From NCBI RefSeq assembly GCF_900106785.1, contig NZ_LT629841.1, positions 243,266-307,265 of the forward strand: DNA of 64,000 nucleotides. Reading direction: 5' to 3'. Made by a program: the position numbers and the translations under genes. The notes under the pieces are model-generated. The model had not been told where the DNA came from and made no database searches. It was given only the letters and a program-made list of their open reading frames with translations. Source of the DNA: Prevotellamassilia timonensis (GTDB lineage: Bacteria; Bacteroidota; Bacteroidia; Bacteroidales; Bacteroidaceae). Shown here piece by piece: positions 54,462 through 63,193 of this stretch (its first letter is position 1; every line of letters starts with the position of its first letter).

Positions 54462-55382
54462 ATGCTTTATCTCTCACTCGGAACAAATCTTGGCAATCGT
54501 CACGAAAATATAAACCGTGCCTGTGCGCTCATTGGCGAGCGCATAGGCACGGTTGTGCGTAAGGCCACACTTGTCGAAACGGCACCCGTGGGCTTTGAAT
54601 CAGACAACTTGTTTGTCAATACGGCTGTGGCAGTAGACACCACGATGACGCCCGCCGAAGTGCTGCACGCTACTCAGCAAATTGAGCGCGACATGGGGCG
54701 CACCGTCAAGAGCAAGGACGGGGTGTATCACGACCGCATTATCGACATCGATTTGTTGGCCAGCGACAACCGCGTGGTGTGTACACCGTCGCTGCAACTG
54801 CCGCACCCCGAAATGACCGACCGCCTGTTTGTGCTCGAACCTTTGGCCGAGATAGCTCCCGAATGGTGCCACCCCCTTTATGGCAAAACCATACGCCAGC
54901 TGCTCGATGTGCGCCGCCGCTGCCACATTGTGCCGCTCAGGGCAGATGACTGCAGCACACCGCTGCTCGACAGTGTAAACACCCTGCTTGCCCAACTCTC
55001 GTCCAACTTTGTGCCATTGACGCTCGCCCAACTCACAACTTTGGCCCACGAGCCCCGCACACACATCTACTTGCTTTACACGCCGCAGGGCACTTTGGCC
55101 GGCACGGCTACACTCTGCCTGTGCCATCAGCTCACGGGGGACAAAGCATGGGTAGAGGACGTGGTGGTTGACGCTGCCCAGCGTGGCAAGGGGTACGCGC
55201 GCATGTTGCTCGACCACCTCATGTTCCAAGCCCGCCGCCACGGTGCCGCCACGGCAAACCTCACCTCGCGTCCGCAGCGGGTGGCAGCCAACCGCTTGTA
55301 TCAGAGCCTGGGCTTTGAACTGCGTGAAACGAATGTATATAAGATGGGGCTGGCCGATGAGGCTGCCGCCCTGAAAAGTTGA
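54462..55382 (+). CDS. folK: FolK (HPPK) fused to a GNAT acetyltransferase
   Basis: The N-terminal half (about 1-150) is 6-hydroxymethyl-7,8-dihydropterin pyrophosphokinase of folate synthesis. It shows SLGTNLGNRHENI, ETAPVGFESDNLFVN and YHDRIIDIDLLASD, and an HPEMTDRLFVLEPLAE segment. The C-terminal part (about 170-300) is a GNAT fold with the acetyl-CoA loop VVVDAAQRGKGYARMLL and a final NRLYQSLGFELRETNVYKM. No stop or frame change separates the halves. Start 54462 is chosen because upstream in-frame ATGs overlap recX. The GNAT substrate is unknown. Confidence 0.85.
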   Translation: MLYLSLGTNLGNRHENINRACALIGERIGTVVRKATLVETAPVGFESDNLFVNTAVAVDTTMTPAEVLHATQQIERDMGRTVKSKDGVYHDRIIDIDLLASDNRVVCTPSLQLPHPEMTDRLFVLEPLAEIAPEWCHPLYGKTIRQLLDVRRRCHIVPLRADDCSTPLLDSVNTLLAQLSSNFVPLTLAQLTTLAHEPRTHIYLLYTPQGTLAGTATLCLCHQLTGDKAWVEDVVVDAAQRGKGYARMLLDHLMFQARRHGAATANLTSRPQRVAANRLYQSLGFELRETNVYKMGLADEAAALKS

Positions 55383-55505
55383 AAAGTTGAAAAGTTGACA
55401 AGTTTACAAGTAAGTTTACCAAGCTTGTTACCAGTCTTACTTTAACATAATAATAAGTAGCGTATGCTTACTTACTTGTCAACCCGTCAACCCGTCAACC
55501 AGATA
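55381..55505. repeat. GTTGAAAA/GTTGACAAG-word array with AAGTAAGT core
   Basis: Words start within the folK-GNAT stop codon region (AAAGTTGAAAAGTTGACAAG), then AAGTAAG, a centre with GCTTACTTACTTGTCAACCC, and inverted GTCAACCCGTCAACC words to just before panE. It fills the gap. Confidence 0.75.
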
Positions 55506-55522
55506 CGTATATACCAGACTAT

Positions 55523-56437
55523 ATGAAATATGCAATCATAGGCACCGGTGCCATAGGTGGCTACTATGGCGGCTTGTTGGCCAAAGCCGGTCACGACGTA
55601 CACTTTTTGCTGCATTCCGACTACGACCATGTGAGCCAGCACGGCCTGCAGGTCGACTCGTGCGATGGCAGTTACCACCTTTGCCACATCAATGCCTACA
55701 ACAGTACGGCGCAAATGCCAGTGTGCGATGTGGTGATAGTAGCCATCAAGAGCATAGCCAACCACCTGCTGCCGCAAATGCTCGCCCCAATTTGTCACCC
55801 CGACACACTGGTGCTGCTCATACAAAACGGCATCGGGCTGGAGGCTGACTTGTGCAAGGCCATGCCACGCGCGCAACTGTTGGGAGGCGTAGCATACATC
55901 TGCACGCTCAAAAACGCTCCCGGCCACATTACGCACACCTTCAACGGATTGCTGCAGGTGGGCAACTACAACTGCCACAACCACGAGGCACTCGCCCACA
56001 TGATGGCCGACTTTGCAGCTTCGGGCATCAAAGCCAAGGAAATGCCCTACGACGAGATGCGCTGGAAAAAAGCTGTGTGGAACATGCCCTTTAATGGCAT
56101 GACCGCTGCTGTGGGTGCCGCTTCGGCCGGCAGCCTGATAGCCAACGAGAGCATGGCACCCATCATTCGCCAAATGATGCTCGAGGTGATAGGCGCCGCC
56201 AGAGCTTGCGGTGTGAAAGGCATTGACGAGAGTTATGCCGACAAAATGATGGACATGACACACCGTATGCCACAATTTGCATCGAGCATGAAGTTTGACC
56301 GCGACCACCACCGCCCCATGGAGCTGTACTACCTTTACCGCCGTCCGCTGGCAGAGGCACGCAGCCGCGGTGCCGACATGCCGCTCATAGCCATGCTTGC
56401 CGCCGAACTCGAATATATTGATGCACAGAGTCGTTAG
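55523..56437 (+). CDS. panE: 2-dehydropantoate 2-reductase (ketopantoate reductase)
   Basis: This 304-aa NADPH-dependent enzyme of pantothenate/CoA synthesis has the N-terminal Rossmann motif GTGAIGGYYGGLLAKAGHDV, the catalytic Lys region RWKKAVWNMPFN (about 178-189) and a C-terminal helical domain with QFASSMKFDRDHHRPMEL, including the conserved SSMxxD segment. Length is typical. It is probably monocistronic, ending at the hairpin at 56464. Confidence 0.9.
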   Translation: MKYAIIGTGAIGGYYGGLLAKAGHDVHFLLHSDYDHVSQHGLQVDSCDGSYHLCHINAYNSTAQMPVCDVVIVAIKSIANHLLPQMLAPICHPDTLVLLIQNGIGLEADLCKAMPRAQLLGGVAYICTLKNAPGHITHTFNGLLQVGNYNCHNHEALAHMMADFAASGIKAKEMPYDEMRWKKAVWNMPFNGMTAAVGAASAGSLIANESMAPIIRQMMLEVIGAARACGVKGIDESYADKMMDMTHRMPQFASSMKFDRDHHRPMELYYLYRRPLAEARSRGADMPLIAMLAAELEYIDAQSR

Positions 56438-56463
56438 CTCTCATAATATGTTGTATAACACAA

Positions 56464-56504
56464 AAACGTGAAAAAGACCAAGGAACTTTTTCACGCTTTT
56501 GTTA
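56464..56504 (+). terminator. Terminator of panE
   Basis: CGTGAAAAAG pairs perfectly with CTTTTTCACG (10-bp stem), with a short CCAAGGAA loop and flanking A/T runs. Confidence 0.8.
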
Positions 56505-56552
56505 TTAAGCCATACCTTTGTATGGTAAAAGTCGTTGACTATTATATAACTC

Positions 56553-56892
56553 AAGTTTCGGATTTAGCAAGGACGGGCTGAAAGCCCAATGGAGCACATA
56601 GCCCAGGGCAAGCGAAGCGGCACCCTGGGTATCGCGTGTTGGAGCAGTCGCGCCCTGAAAGGGCAAAAGCTTTAAGACATGGCGCAGGTGTTGAACAAAA
56701 TATACATACGATGTTCCACTTTAAGACCGCTAAATCAGTTATCAAGTAAGAATAACAACATAAAGGGTTAAAGCTTTTGCCCTTACAGGGCGCGGATACT
56801 CTACTATACGGAAGTCCCAGGGTGTCGCTTCGCTTGCCCTGGGCTATGTGCTCCATTGGGCTTTCAGCCCGCGCTTGCTAAATCCGAAACTT
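56553..56892. repeat. Large AAGTTTCGG palindrome, copy 2 (340 bp)
   Basis: It has the same outer ends and arms as the element at 31326-31662 (AAGTTTCGGATTT, GGGCTGAAAGCCCAATGGAG, CATAGCCCAGGGCAAGCGAA). Arm substitutions and a different unpaired centre show that the two copies diverged. No gene is seen in 56438-57043 apart from this and the panE terminator. Confidence 0.9.
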
Positions 56893-57043
56893 CAATTATA
56901 TAACAGACAAACGAGAACCCTCTGTCAGTGGTTCCCGCTTGCCTATTGTGGTTCCCGTTAACTTGTTAACTTATCAGCGAGTCCGCGATATTGTCAATAG
57001 CCATGAGCGACTTTCAACTTTATCTACTTAATACTTGTAGCTT

Positions 57044-58051
57044 ATGATTATCTCATCTCCTATGGTGATTGCTGTTGTGGCGTTAGGCGCCATAGTACTT
57101 CTCAGCATCTTTTTCCATTTCGTGCCCTTCTTCTTGTGGCTCAGTGCCAAGGTTTCGGGTGTGAAGATATCGCTCATTCAGCTATTCCTGATGCGCATTC
57201 GTAATGTGCCGCCCGGCATCATCGTGCCGAGCCTTATCGAGGCACACAAGGCCGGGCTGCGCACCGTGACGCGCGACAACCTTGAAGCCCACTACATGAC
57301 GGGCGGACACGTGCAGCGCGTGGTGCATGCGCTGGTGTCGGCATCAAAGGCCAACATCGACCTCTCGTTTGAAAAAGCTACCGCCATCGACCTGGCCGGC
57401 CGCGATGTGTTCGAGGCTGTGCAGACGAGTGTCAATCCTAAAGTAATAGACACACCCCCCGTGGCAGCTGTGGCCAAAAATGGTATTCAGCTCATCGCCA
57501 AAGCCCGCGTTACGGTGCGTGCCAACATACACCAGCTGGTAGGTGGTGCCGGCGAGGACACCATTCTGGCCCGTGTGGGCGAGGGCATTGTGTCGAGCAT
57601 CGGTTCGGCCGAAACGCATGAGCAAGTGCTCGAAAATCCCGATTCTATATCAAAACTCGTGCTTTCAAAGGGCCTCGACGCCGGCACAGCTTACGAAATT
57701 CTGTCAATAGACATTGCCGACATCGATGTGGGCAAAAACATTGGCGCCACACTCCAAATGGACCAAGCCAACGCCGACAAGAACATTGCACAGGCCAAAG
57801 CCGAGGAACGCCGCGCCATGGCCGTGGCCACCGAACAGGAGATGAAGGCCAAGGCTCAGCAGGCACGTGCCGAGGTAATACAGGCCGAGGCCGAAGTGCC
57901 AAAGGCCCTGGCACAAGCCCTGCGCGAGGGCAACATGGGATTTATGGATTACTACAAACTCGAAAATCTCAAGGGCGACACCGCCATGCGCGACACCATA
58001 GCCAAACTTGACCCCACTGCCATACTGGGCGGCAAAAAGGAAGGCAAGTAA
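57044..58051 (+). CDS. floA: Flotillin-like protein FloA
   Basis: This 335-aa membrane-associated scaffold belongs to the UPF0365/FloA family. It has an N-terminal hydrophobic hairpin (about 5-50), an SPFH-like domain starting [12 protein letters not shown] with [30 protein letters not shown], and an Ala/Glu-rich coiled coil (about 230-300; [20 protein letters not shown]). It ends with a short C-terminal tail [14 protein letters not shown]. It lacks the NfeD partner in this window. Confidence 0.92.
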   Translation: MIISSPMVIAVVALGAIVLLSIFFHFVPFFLWLSAKVSGVKISLIQLFLMRIRNVPPGIIVPSLIEAHKAGLRTVTRDNLEAHYMTGGHVQRVVHALVSASKANIDLSFEKATAIDLAGRDVFEAVQTSVNPKVIDTPPVAAVAKNGIQLIAKARVTVRANIHQLVGGAGEDTILARVGEGIVSSIGSAETHEQVLENPDSISKLVLSKGLDAGTAYEILSIDIADIDVGKNIGATLQMDQANADKNIAQAKAEERRAMAVATEQEMKAKAQQARAEVIQAEAEVPKALAQALREGNMGFMDYYKLENLKGDTAMRDTIAKLDPTAILGGKKEGK

Positions 58052-58077
58052 TGTTGGCAACCTGTTGGCGAAATTCT

Positions 58078-58189
58078 TGGTTAACGGGTTAACAAGTAAG
58101 TAATGCGTTGGCGGAATTAGCAAACAAAATTCTGCTAACGCGTACATCACAACAGTAACATATACAAATCAATAATACCTATCAATTAA
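58078..58189. other. Short GTTAAC word segment between floA and the sialidase
   Basis: GGTTAACGGGTTAACAAGTA (58080-58099) is followed by a GCGTTGGCGGAATTAGC / GCTAACGCG pairing. It is probably a hairpin terminator of floA. Confidence 0.5.
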
Positions 58190-61100
58190 ATGAAAAGAAA
58201 CTACTTCAATGGCTTGTTGGCTGCACTGACCCTCTTTGGGCTGGGCACGTCGCAGGCATGGGCAGACAAGATTGTGACATCTACTGCCGAAAACCCCAAG
58301 TGGTTCCGTATTTACACCCCTAACCGCAAAAGCCTCTCTATCATATCGAAGGGCGTCGGGGTGGCCATGCAGAACACCACAACATTCGAAAAACCCTACT
58401 CGGCCAGCCAATTGTGGCGCCTTGAGGCAGGCAGTACCGATGGCACCTACAAAATTGTTAACATGTCGGGTGAGTATATCTCGCCATCGTCAACGGTAAA
58501 GCCCAATAATAACACAGCATTTGCACCTGTTAAGAGCGGGGCTGGCGATTGGACTATTACAGATCTCAGTGACGATACCTATACCATCACAAGTGGTAGC
58601 GTGCAGTTCAACACAAGCCAAGACGGTCCTAACTACTACCTCTACAACTGGGGTAGTGGTACGAACACTGCAGATGCTGGCTGTAAATACCGCTTCGAGG
58701 CGGTATCGCTTACCGAATTAGAGACAGCGCAGGCTAAGGCACTTAGTGTACTTAACGAAACAGAAGAAGGCACGAACCCTGGCCAATACCCTGCAGAGGT
58801 GCGCACCACATTTACAAATGCCATAAAGGCAGCTACTACGGTTGATGCCGTAACAGCTGCACAAACTACTTATAGCGCTGCCATGGTGCAGGTGGCAGCT
58901 GGCAAAACCTATTACATCGTATCCGACAAATCGGTTGGCTACTGCCAAGGCAAGTATATTTACAGCGCAGGCAGTGAGGCGCAGCCCAAGTGGGGCAACA
59001 AGGTAGTGTCGGCCGCCTATGGTTGGACATTCACTGATGCCGGCAACGGTCAGTTCTATGTGCAAAACTATGGCACAAAGGAATATATCGAGCCTAACAG
59101 CACTGATGTAAATGGTGCCACCAAAACAACTGCCACACCTGCCACTAAATATACCGTGACGTCGCTCGGCCAGGGTGTGTTCAACATCAAGCCCGACGGC
59201 AAGAACCCCCTTCATGCGCAAAATGACGGTGCAGTGCTTGTAATGTGGGCTGGCGGCATAGGCTCGGCTTCAGCTTGGCGCCTTATCGAAATACCTGAAT
59301 CAGACCTTACGGCAACTCCGACCTTCAACTCTATCAATGTGGCTCCAGGTTTCCAAACCTATGCAGCTGGCAACAAGGAACAGGTGCTTCTCACTTTCCA
59401 AACTGAGGTTGCAGGCTTCAATGGCAACGTTGTGGGCAAGAGCCTCAAGCTCAACCTTGGTGCTACTAATGTAGCCGGACTTGAGAATATCAAGGTGTTC
59501 ACTTCAAAGAACGCCAACTTTGTGAGCAATGGCCAGCGCAATGCCACACTCATTGGCCAGGTTGCTACCGTTAGCGGCAACGAAGTAGAGGTAGCTTTCG
59601 ACAATGCCCTTGAGATGCCCTCTGGCACGACACGTTTCTACGTTACTGCCGACATCACCGACAAGGCCGTAGTAGGCGACTCTGTTGATGCTGCATTGGT
59701 AAGCTTTACTTATGGCGACAACAAAGTATTCACTGTCGAAAACGGCAACCCCGAAGGCATTGCCCGCATCTACAAGGTGCAGAGCGTACCCTTCATGCCC
59801 AACGACCTCAAAGCGCCCTATTGGCGTATCCCCTCAATGGTAATACTCCACAATCAGAAGGGTGCTAATGCCTCAAAGAACGGCCGCGTAGTAACCATGG
59901 CCGACAACCGCTTCAATCATGGTGGCGACTTGCCCAGCCATATCGACGTATACGAGCGTCACTCTGACGACAATGGTAAAACATGGTCTGACCACAAGTG
60001 GGTAGTAGGCAATGCAACCGACGAAGCACTTGTAGCCGGCAAAGATGGATCGCACAAGGGTTTTGGCGATGTTACCATGGTCGAAACAGCCAGCGGCAAA
60101 ATCATCGCCTTGATGGTTGGTGGCCAGGGCTACTTCTATTCAACTAATGAAGATGGCAACCGCATTGTGCCCGTTATCATCACCTCAACCGATGGTGGCG
60201 ACACATGGTCACAGGCCCGCGCACTGACCGACGAACTTTACAAGGGCGTTTATGAGCAGGGCCAGGTTCTCGGTTCGTTTGCAGGTTCAGGCCGCGGCAT
60301 CTGCCTCAAGCGCCAAAAGGACGCCAAGCTCAATGGTCGCGTCATGTTTGCCATGAGCCACCGCTTTGCTACAGGTGCCATTCAAGAGTACATCATCTAT
60401 TCTGACGATGAAGGCGAAACCTGGAAGATGTCACCCAAGTCTGCTTACAACGGCGGCGACGAGTCAAAACTCGTAGAGTTGGCCGATGGCACAGTGATGA
60501 TTTCTGTACGCCAGAGCGGTAAGCGTGGCTTCAACACCTCAACCGATGGCGGTATGACATGGGGCACACAAACCACCAATGCCGACATCGATGGTAATGC
60601 TTGCAACGCCGACATTCTTTACTACAACAACAAGGTATTGCTCCATTCATACATCAACAATGGATCTCGTAAGAACGTCACCGTAAAGGCATCATTCGAC
60701 AATGGCAAGACATGGGGTCACCCCGTCGTAATATGCGCTCCCAGCTCATGCTACTCTACGATGGACATCACCAAGGACGGCGACATCGCCATCTTCTACG
60801 AAGACAATGCCTGCACACAGGGCTATGCACTCAACTACGCTGTGTTCCCCATCGACTGGATTGTGCCTGGTGGCGACCCTTCAGCAGAGGCTTTTCAGGA
60901 AGCCTTGGCAAAGGCCAAGGCCGCTACCACAAACGAGGGATACACAGACGAAGCCACAGCCAAGGCAGGTCAGTACAGCCAAGAGGCCATTGACAATGTA
61001 AAGTCTCTTATCGCTACCTACGAGGCATCTGTTACCGACTACGAAGCAGCTACAGCTGCGCTCAATGCTGCCGTAGAGGCTATGGGCAAAACAGCTTGCA

Positions 61101-61645
61101 CCGTTGACGGGTATTACAATGAGACTACTTTCACCATCTCGAGCCTTTCTACCATCTCAAGTCTCGAAGGTGCGGGTTACATCTCAGCCGATGCCAAAGC
61201 AAAGTCTGAGGCTGACAACACTGCCGAGTGGCAAATAGTACCCGCTACTGTGGCTGGTCAGGTGTATATCAAGCTAAAAGATGCTGACTCATATATCTTT
61301 CGCTCAGGAAATACATTGGCTGCAAGCGCAGCACCTCAGGCTTGGAAACTTGTCAAGAACGATGGGTTCTACAACTTGATAGCAGTACACAAAGCAGAAA
61401 ACTCTTATTTGGTTATCAACGTAGGAACTGGCGAATTCAACTGGTGGACATCTGCTGCTGGTGACAACACCTGGAGCACCAAGTTCGTGCTCACAGCCAA
61501 AACAGTTGTAACAGGCATCAACAATGCTACCGTGGCAAATGGCAGCGAAAAGGCCGTGCGCTATTACGACCTCCAGGGCCGCCGCGTGTTGAATCCCACC
61601 AAGGGACTCTTCATTACCAACACGGGCAAGAAGGTAATCAAGTAA
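58190..61645 (+). CDS. Exo-alpha-sialidase (GH33), intact, multidomain
   Basis: This 1151-aa secreted sialidase releases terminal sialic acids. It has a signal peptide (to QAWA), two lectin-like regions (about 35-170 and 240-380) separated by a FIVAR-like helix pair, and a sialidase N-terminal beta domain (about 385-540). The six-bladed propeller has YWRIPS (about 544) and Asp boxes SDDNGKTW, STDGGDTW, SDDEGETW, STDGGMTW and SFDNGKTW. Further C-terminal parts include a FIVAR-like helix pair, a lectin-like domain and the tail YYDLQGRRV...TGKKVIK. It is the intact counterpart of the broken gene at 34438. A strong hairpin terminator follows. Confidence 0.92.
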   Translation: MKRNYFNGLLAALTLFGLGTSQAWADKIVTSTAENPKWFRIYTPNRKSLSIISKGVGVAMQNTTTFEKPYSASQLWRLEAGSTDGTYKIVNMSGEYISPSSTVKPNNNTAFAPVKSGAGDWTITDLSDDTYTITSGSVQFNTSQDGPNYYLYNWGSGTNTADAGCKYRFEAVSLTELETAQAKALSVLNETEEGTNPGQYPAEVRTTFTNAIKAATTVDAVTAAQTTYSAAMVQVAAGKTYYIVSDKSVGYCQGKYIYSAGSEAQPKWGNKVVSAAYGWTFTDAGNGQFYVQNYGTKEYIEPNSTDVNGATKTTATPATKYTVTSLGQGVFNIKPDGKNPLHAQNDGAVLVMWAGGIGSASAWRLIEIPESDLTATPTFNSINVAPGFQTYAAGNKEQVLLTFQTEVAGFNGNVVGKSLKLNLGATNVAGLENIKVFTSKNANFVSNGQRNATLIGQVATVSGNEVEVAFDNALEMPSGTTRFYVTADITDKAVVGDSVDAALVSFTYGDNKVFTVENGNPEGIARIYKVQSVPFMPNDLKAPYWRIPSMVILHNQKGANASKNGRVVTMADNRFNHGGDLPSHIDVYERHSDDNGKTWSDHKWVVGNATDEALVAGKDGSHKGFGDVTMVETASGKIIALMVGGQGYFYSTNEDGNRIVPVIITSTDGGDTWSQARALTDELYKGVYEQGQVLGSFAGSGRGICLKRQKDAKLNGRVMFAMSHRFATGAIQEYIIYSDDEGETWKMSPKSAYNGGDESKLVELADGTVMISVRQSGKRGFNTSTDGGMTWGTQTTNADIDGNACNADILYYNNKVLLHSYINNGSRKNVTVKASFDNGKTWGHPVVICAPSSCYSTMDITKDGDIAIFYEDNACTQGYALNYAVFPIDWIVPGGDPSAEAFQEALAKAKAATTNEGYTDEATAKAGQYSQEAIDNVKSLIATYEASVTDYEAATAALNAAVEAMGKTACTVDGYYNETTFTISSLSTISSLEGAGYISADAKAKSEADNTAEWQIVPATVAGQVYIKLKDADSYIFRSGNTLAASAAPQAWKLVKNDGFYNLIAVHKAENSYLVINVGTGEFNWWTSAAGDNTWSTKFVLTAKTVVTGINNATVANGSEKAVRYYDLQGRRVLNPTKGLFITNTGKKVIK

Positions 61646-61685
61646 GCAAAATACACATATCAAATTACTGATTGACAAACAACCT

Positions 61686-61734
61686 GGCGGGTTGGCACAC
61701 CAACGGATATCTATCCGGTGGTTGCCAACCCGCC
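61686..61734 (+). terminator. Terminator of the sialidase gene
   Basis: GGCGGGTTGGCA (61686-61697) pairs with TGCCAACCCGCC (61723-61734), with an inner CACC..GGTGG stem. Confidence 0.8.
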
Positions 61735-61802
61735 AACTTGTTTCCCATTGCACCACATAACCCCAAAAGGGATATTGGGACCAATTATGCCATTCTGCGA
61801 TA

Positions 61803-62415
61803 AGCTCAAGCACTAAACGCTACCACTAAACGCAAGCACATAATGCAACCACCAAACGCAAGCACCAAACTCTACTACAAAACTCTACTACAAAACGCAA
61901 CCACCAAACGCAAGCACTAATGGGGGCGACGCGTCTCGCGTCGGGCATTTTTCAGCAGCCTCGTCTCGTGTCGGTTTAGAGATAAGAGGGAAAGACGAAC
62001 GCTGCTAAATAATAATATTTTGGCTCACGGATCGCACCGATTGCACGGATTATTTCGCTCACGCAACGTGCTTAGCACCACGGAGATGACGGATTTGACG
62101 GATTTTGTGAGCATTGCATGCTCACTTCGCCATTAGCTCGTTGCTGTGACCAGGTCCCTTACTTCATAATCTGTGCTAACATATTTCGCCACGGGTACGT
62201 TGCGGGCCAATAGCGAAGTGAGCATGCAATGCTCACAAAATCCGTAAAATCCGTCATCTCCGTGGTGCTAAAGCACGTTGCATGAGTGAAAGAATCCGTG
62301 CAATCGGTGCGATCCGTGAGCTAAAATATTATTATTTAGCAGCGTTCGTCTTTCCCTCTTATCTCTAAACCGACGCGAGACGCGTCGCCCCCATTAGAGC
62401 TTGCGTTTAGTGCTT
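61803..62415. repeat. GACGCG palindrome, copy 11, with a nested ATCCGTGCAATCGG palindrome
   Basis: The inner GACGCG arms lie at 61917 and 62398. Between them is a second inverted repeat: TGGCTCACGGATCGCACCGA followed by TTGCACGGATT and GCACCACGGAGATGACGGAT, matching an inverse from 62210 to 62325. AAAATATTATTATTTAG and GTCTTTCCCTCTTATCTC pairings lie outside it. The total is about 480 bp with arms of about 210 nt. Degenerate ACCAAACGCAAGC words (61805-61916) form the outer left arm. Confidence 0.9.
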
Positions 62416-62516
62416 GCGTCAGTTTTAGCCTTAAAATATCACAGCTTATATCTGACAGACGGCTATCACAACTTCATGCTAATACCTAATCCTACTTTGT
62501 TTTCATCAATAAAAAC

Positions 62517-62911
62517 TGCCTGCACCTTGCACTTTGCTTCGTAACTTGTTGATATTCATGTCATATCTGAGTGTAGGTAACCACAAATATTGCTTGCACA
62601 CCTGTCTGCACCCGTGTTGGTACGGCGCGCCACAATTTCAGCATAGTGAGGGCGGCGCGCGCGTATCGAGAGGTAGAAAAATCTGCCGCTCCAAATGACG
62701 TTCCTATCTCCCTATACCGTAATATGCGGGTGTGAGAGGTGGTAACTGCAACTCATAATGAGCGACCCACAGAGCGTGCAGGCAAGTGCAGGCAAGTGCA
62801 AGCAAAGTGCAAGCAGAGTGCAGGCAAGTGCAAGCAGAGTGTAAGTCTACATACACTGCGTAAATCGTTGATAATCAGCTCAGAAAACGCTAAAAGTGCA
62901 AGATGTAGGTA
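62517..62911. repeat. Inverted-repeat element C (395 bp)
   Basis: The ends are TGCCTGCACCTTGCACTTT (62517 on) and, on minus from 62911, TACCTACATCTTGCACTTTT. The inner motifs are TTGATATTCA / CTGATTATCA, then AGTGTAGGTA / AGTGTATGTA. Left words are CTTGCACACC and CTGTCTGCACC; the right half has about seven GTGCAGGCAA/GTGCAAGCA words (62776-62842). The centre is less regular than in A and B but keeps CATAGTGAGGG, AGGTAGAAAA, CGCTCC and CTATCTCCCTAT. Confidence 0.75.
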
Positions 62912-63102
62912 GTTTTCACAAAAACAGACAGGGTGGGGCTATCAGGGTGCAGCTGGGGCAAAACACATTTCGGACATGGCGTGCGCAGTGTGCAAATATG
63001 CAGATGCGACACCCGCTATATTTGCAAATAATTGTGGCGCGTTGTGGCAGCATTCTTAGTAAACTTGTCAGCTCGTTTACTAAATCCGCCAACGCGATAT
63101 AG
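62912..63102. other. Intergenic region before the GT8 gene
   Basis: No credible gene. It contains a CAGCTCGTTTACTAAATCCG segment and ordinary leader sequence. Confidence 0.4.
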
Positions 63103-63132
63103 TTGCTCGGTAAAACTATTTGTGTACCTTTG
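63103..63132 (+). promoter_or_regulatory. Promoter of the GT8 gene
   Basis: TTG at 63103-63105, 19 nt, then TACCTTTG at 63125-63132; the TTG start codon lies 61 bp downstream. Confidence 0.65.
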
Positions 63133-63193
63133 CAAAACACGGCACAGCCACACGGGGCATAGTGCCATAACCAATCAAAACATAACACAACCC

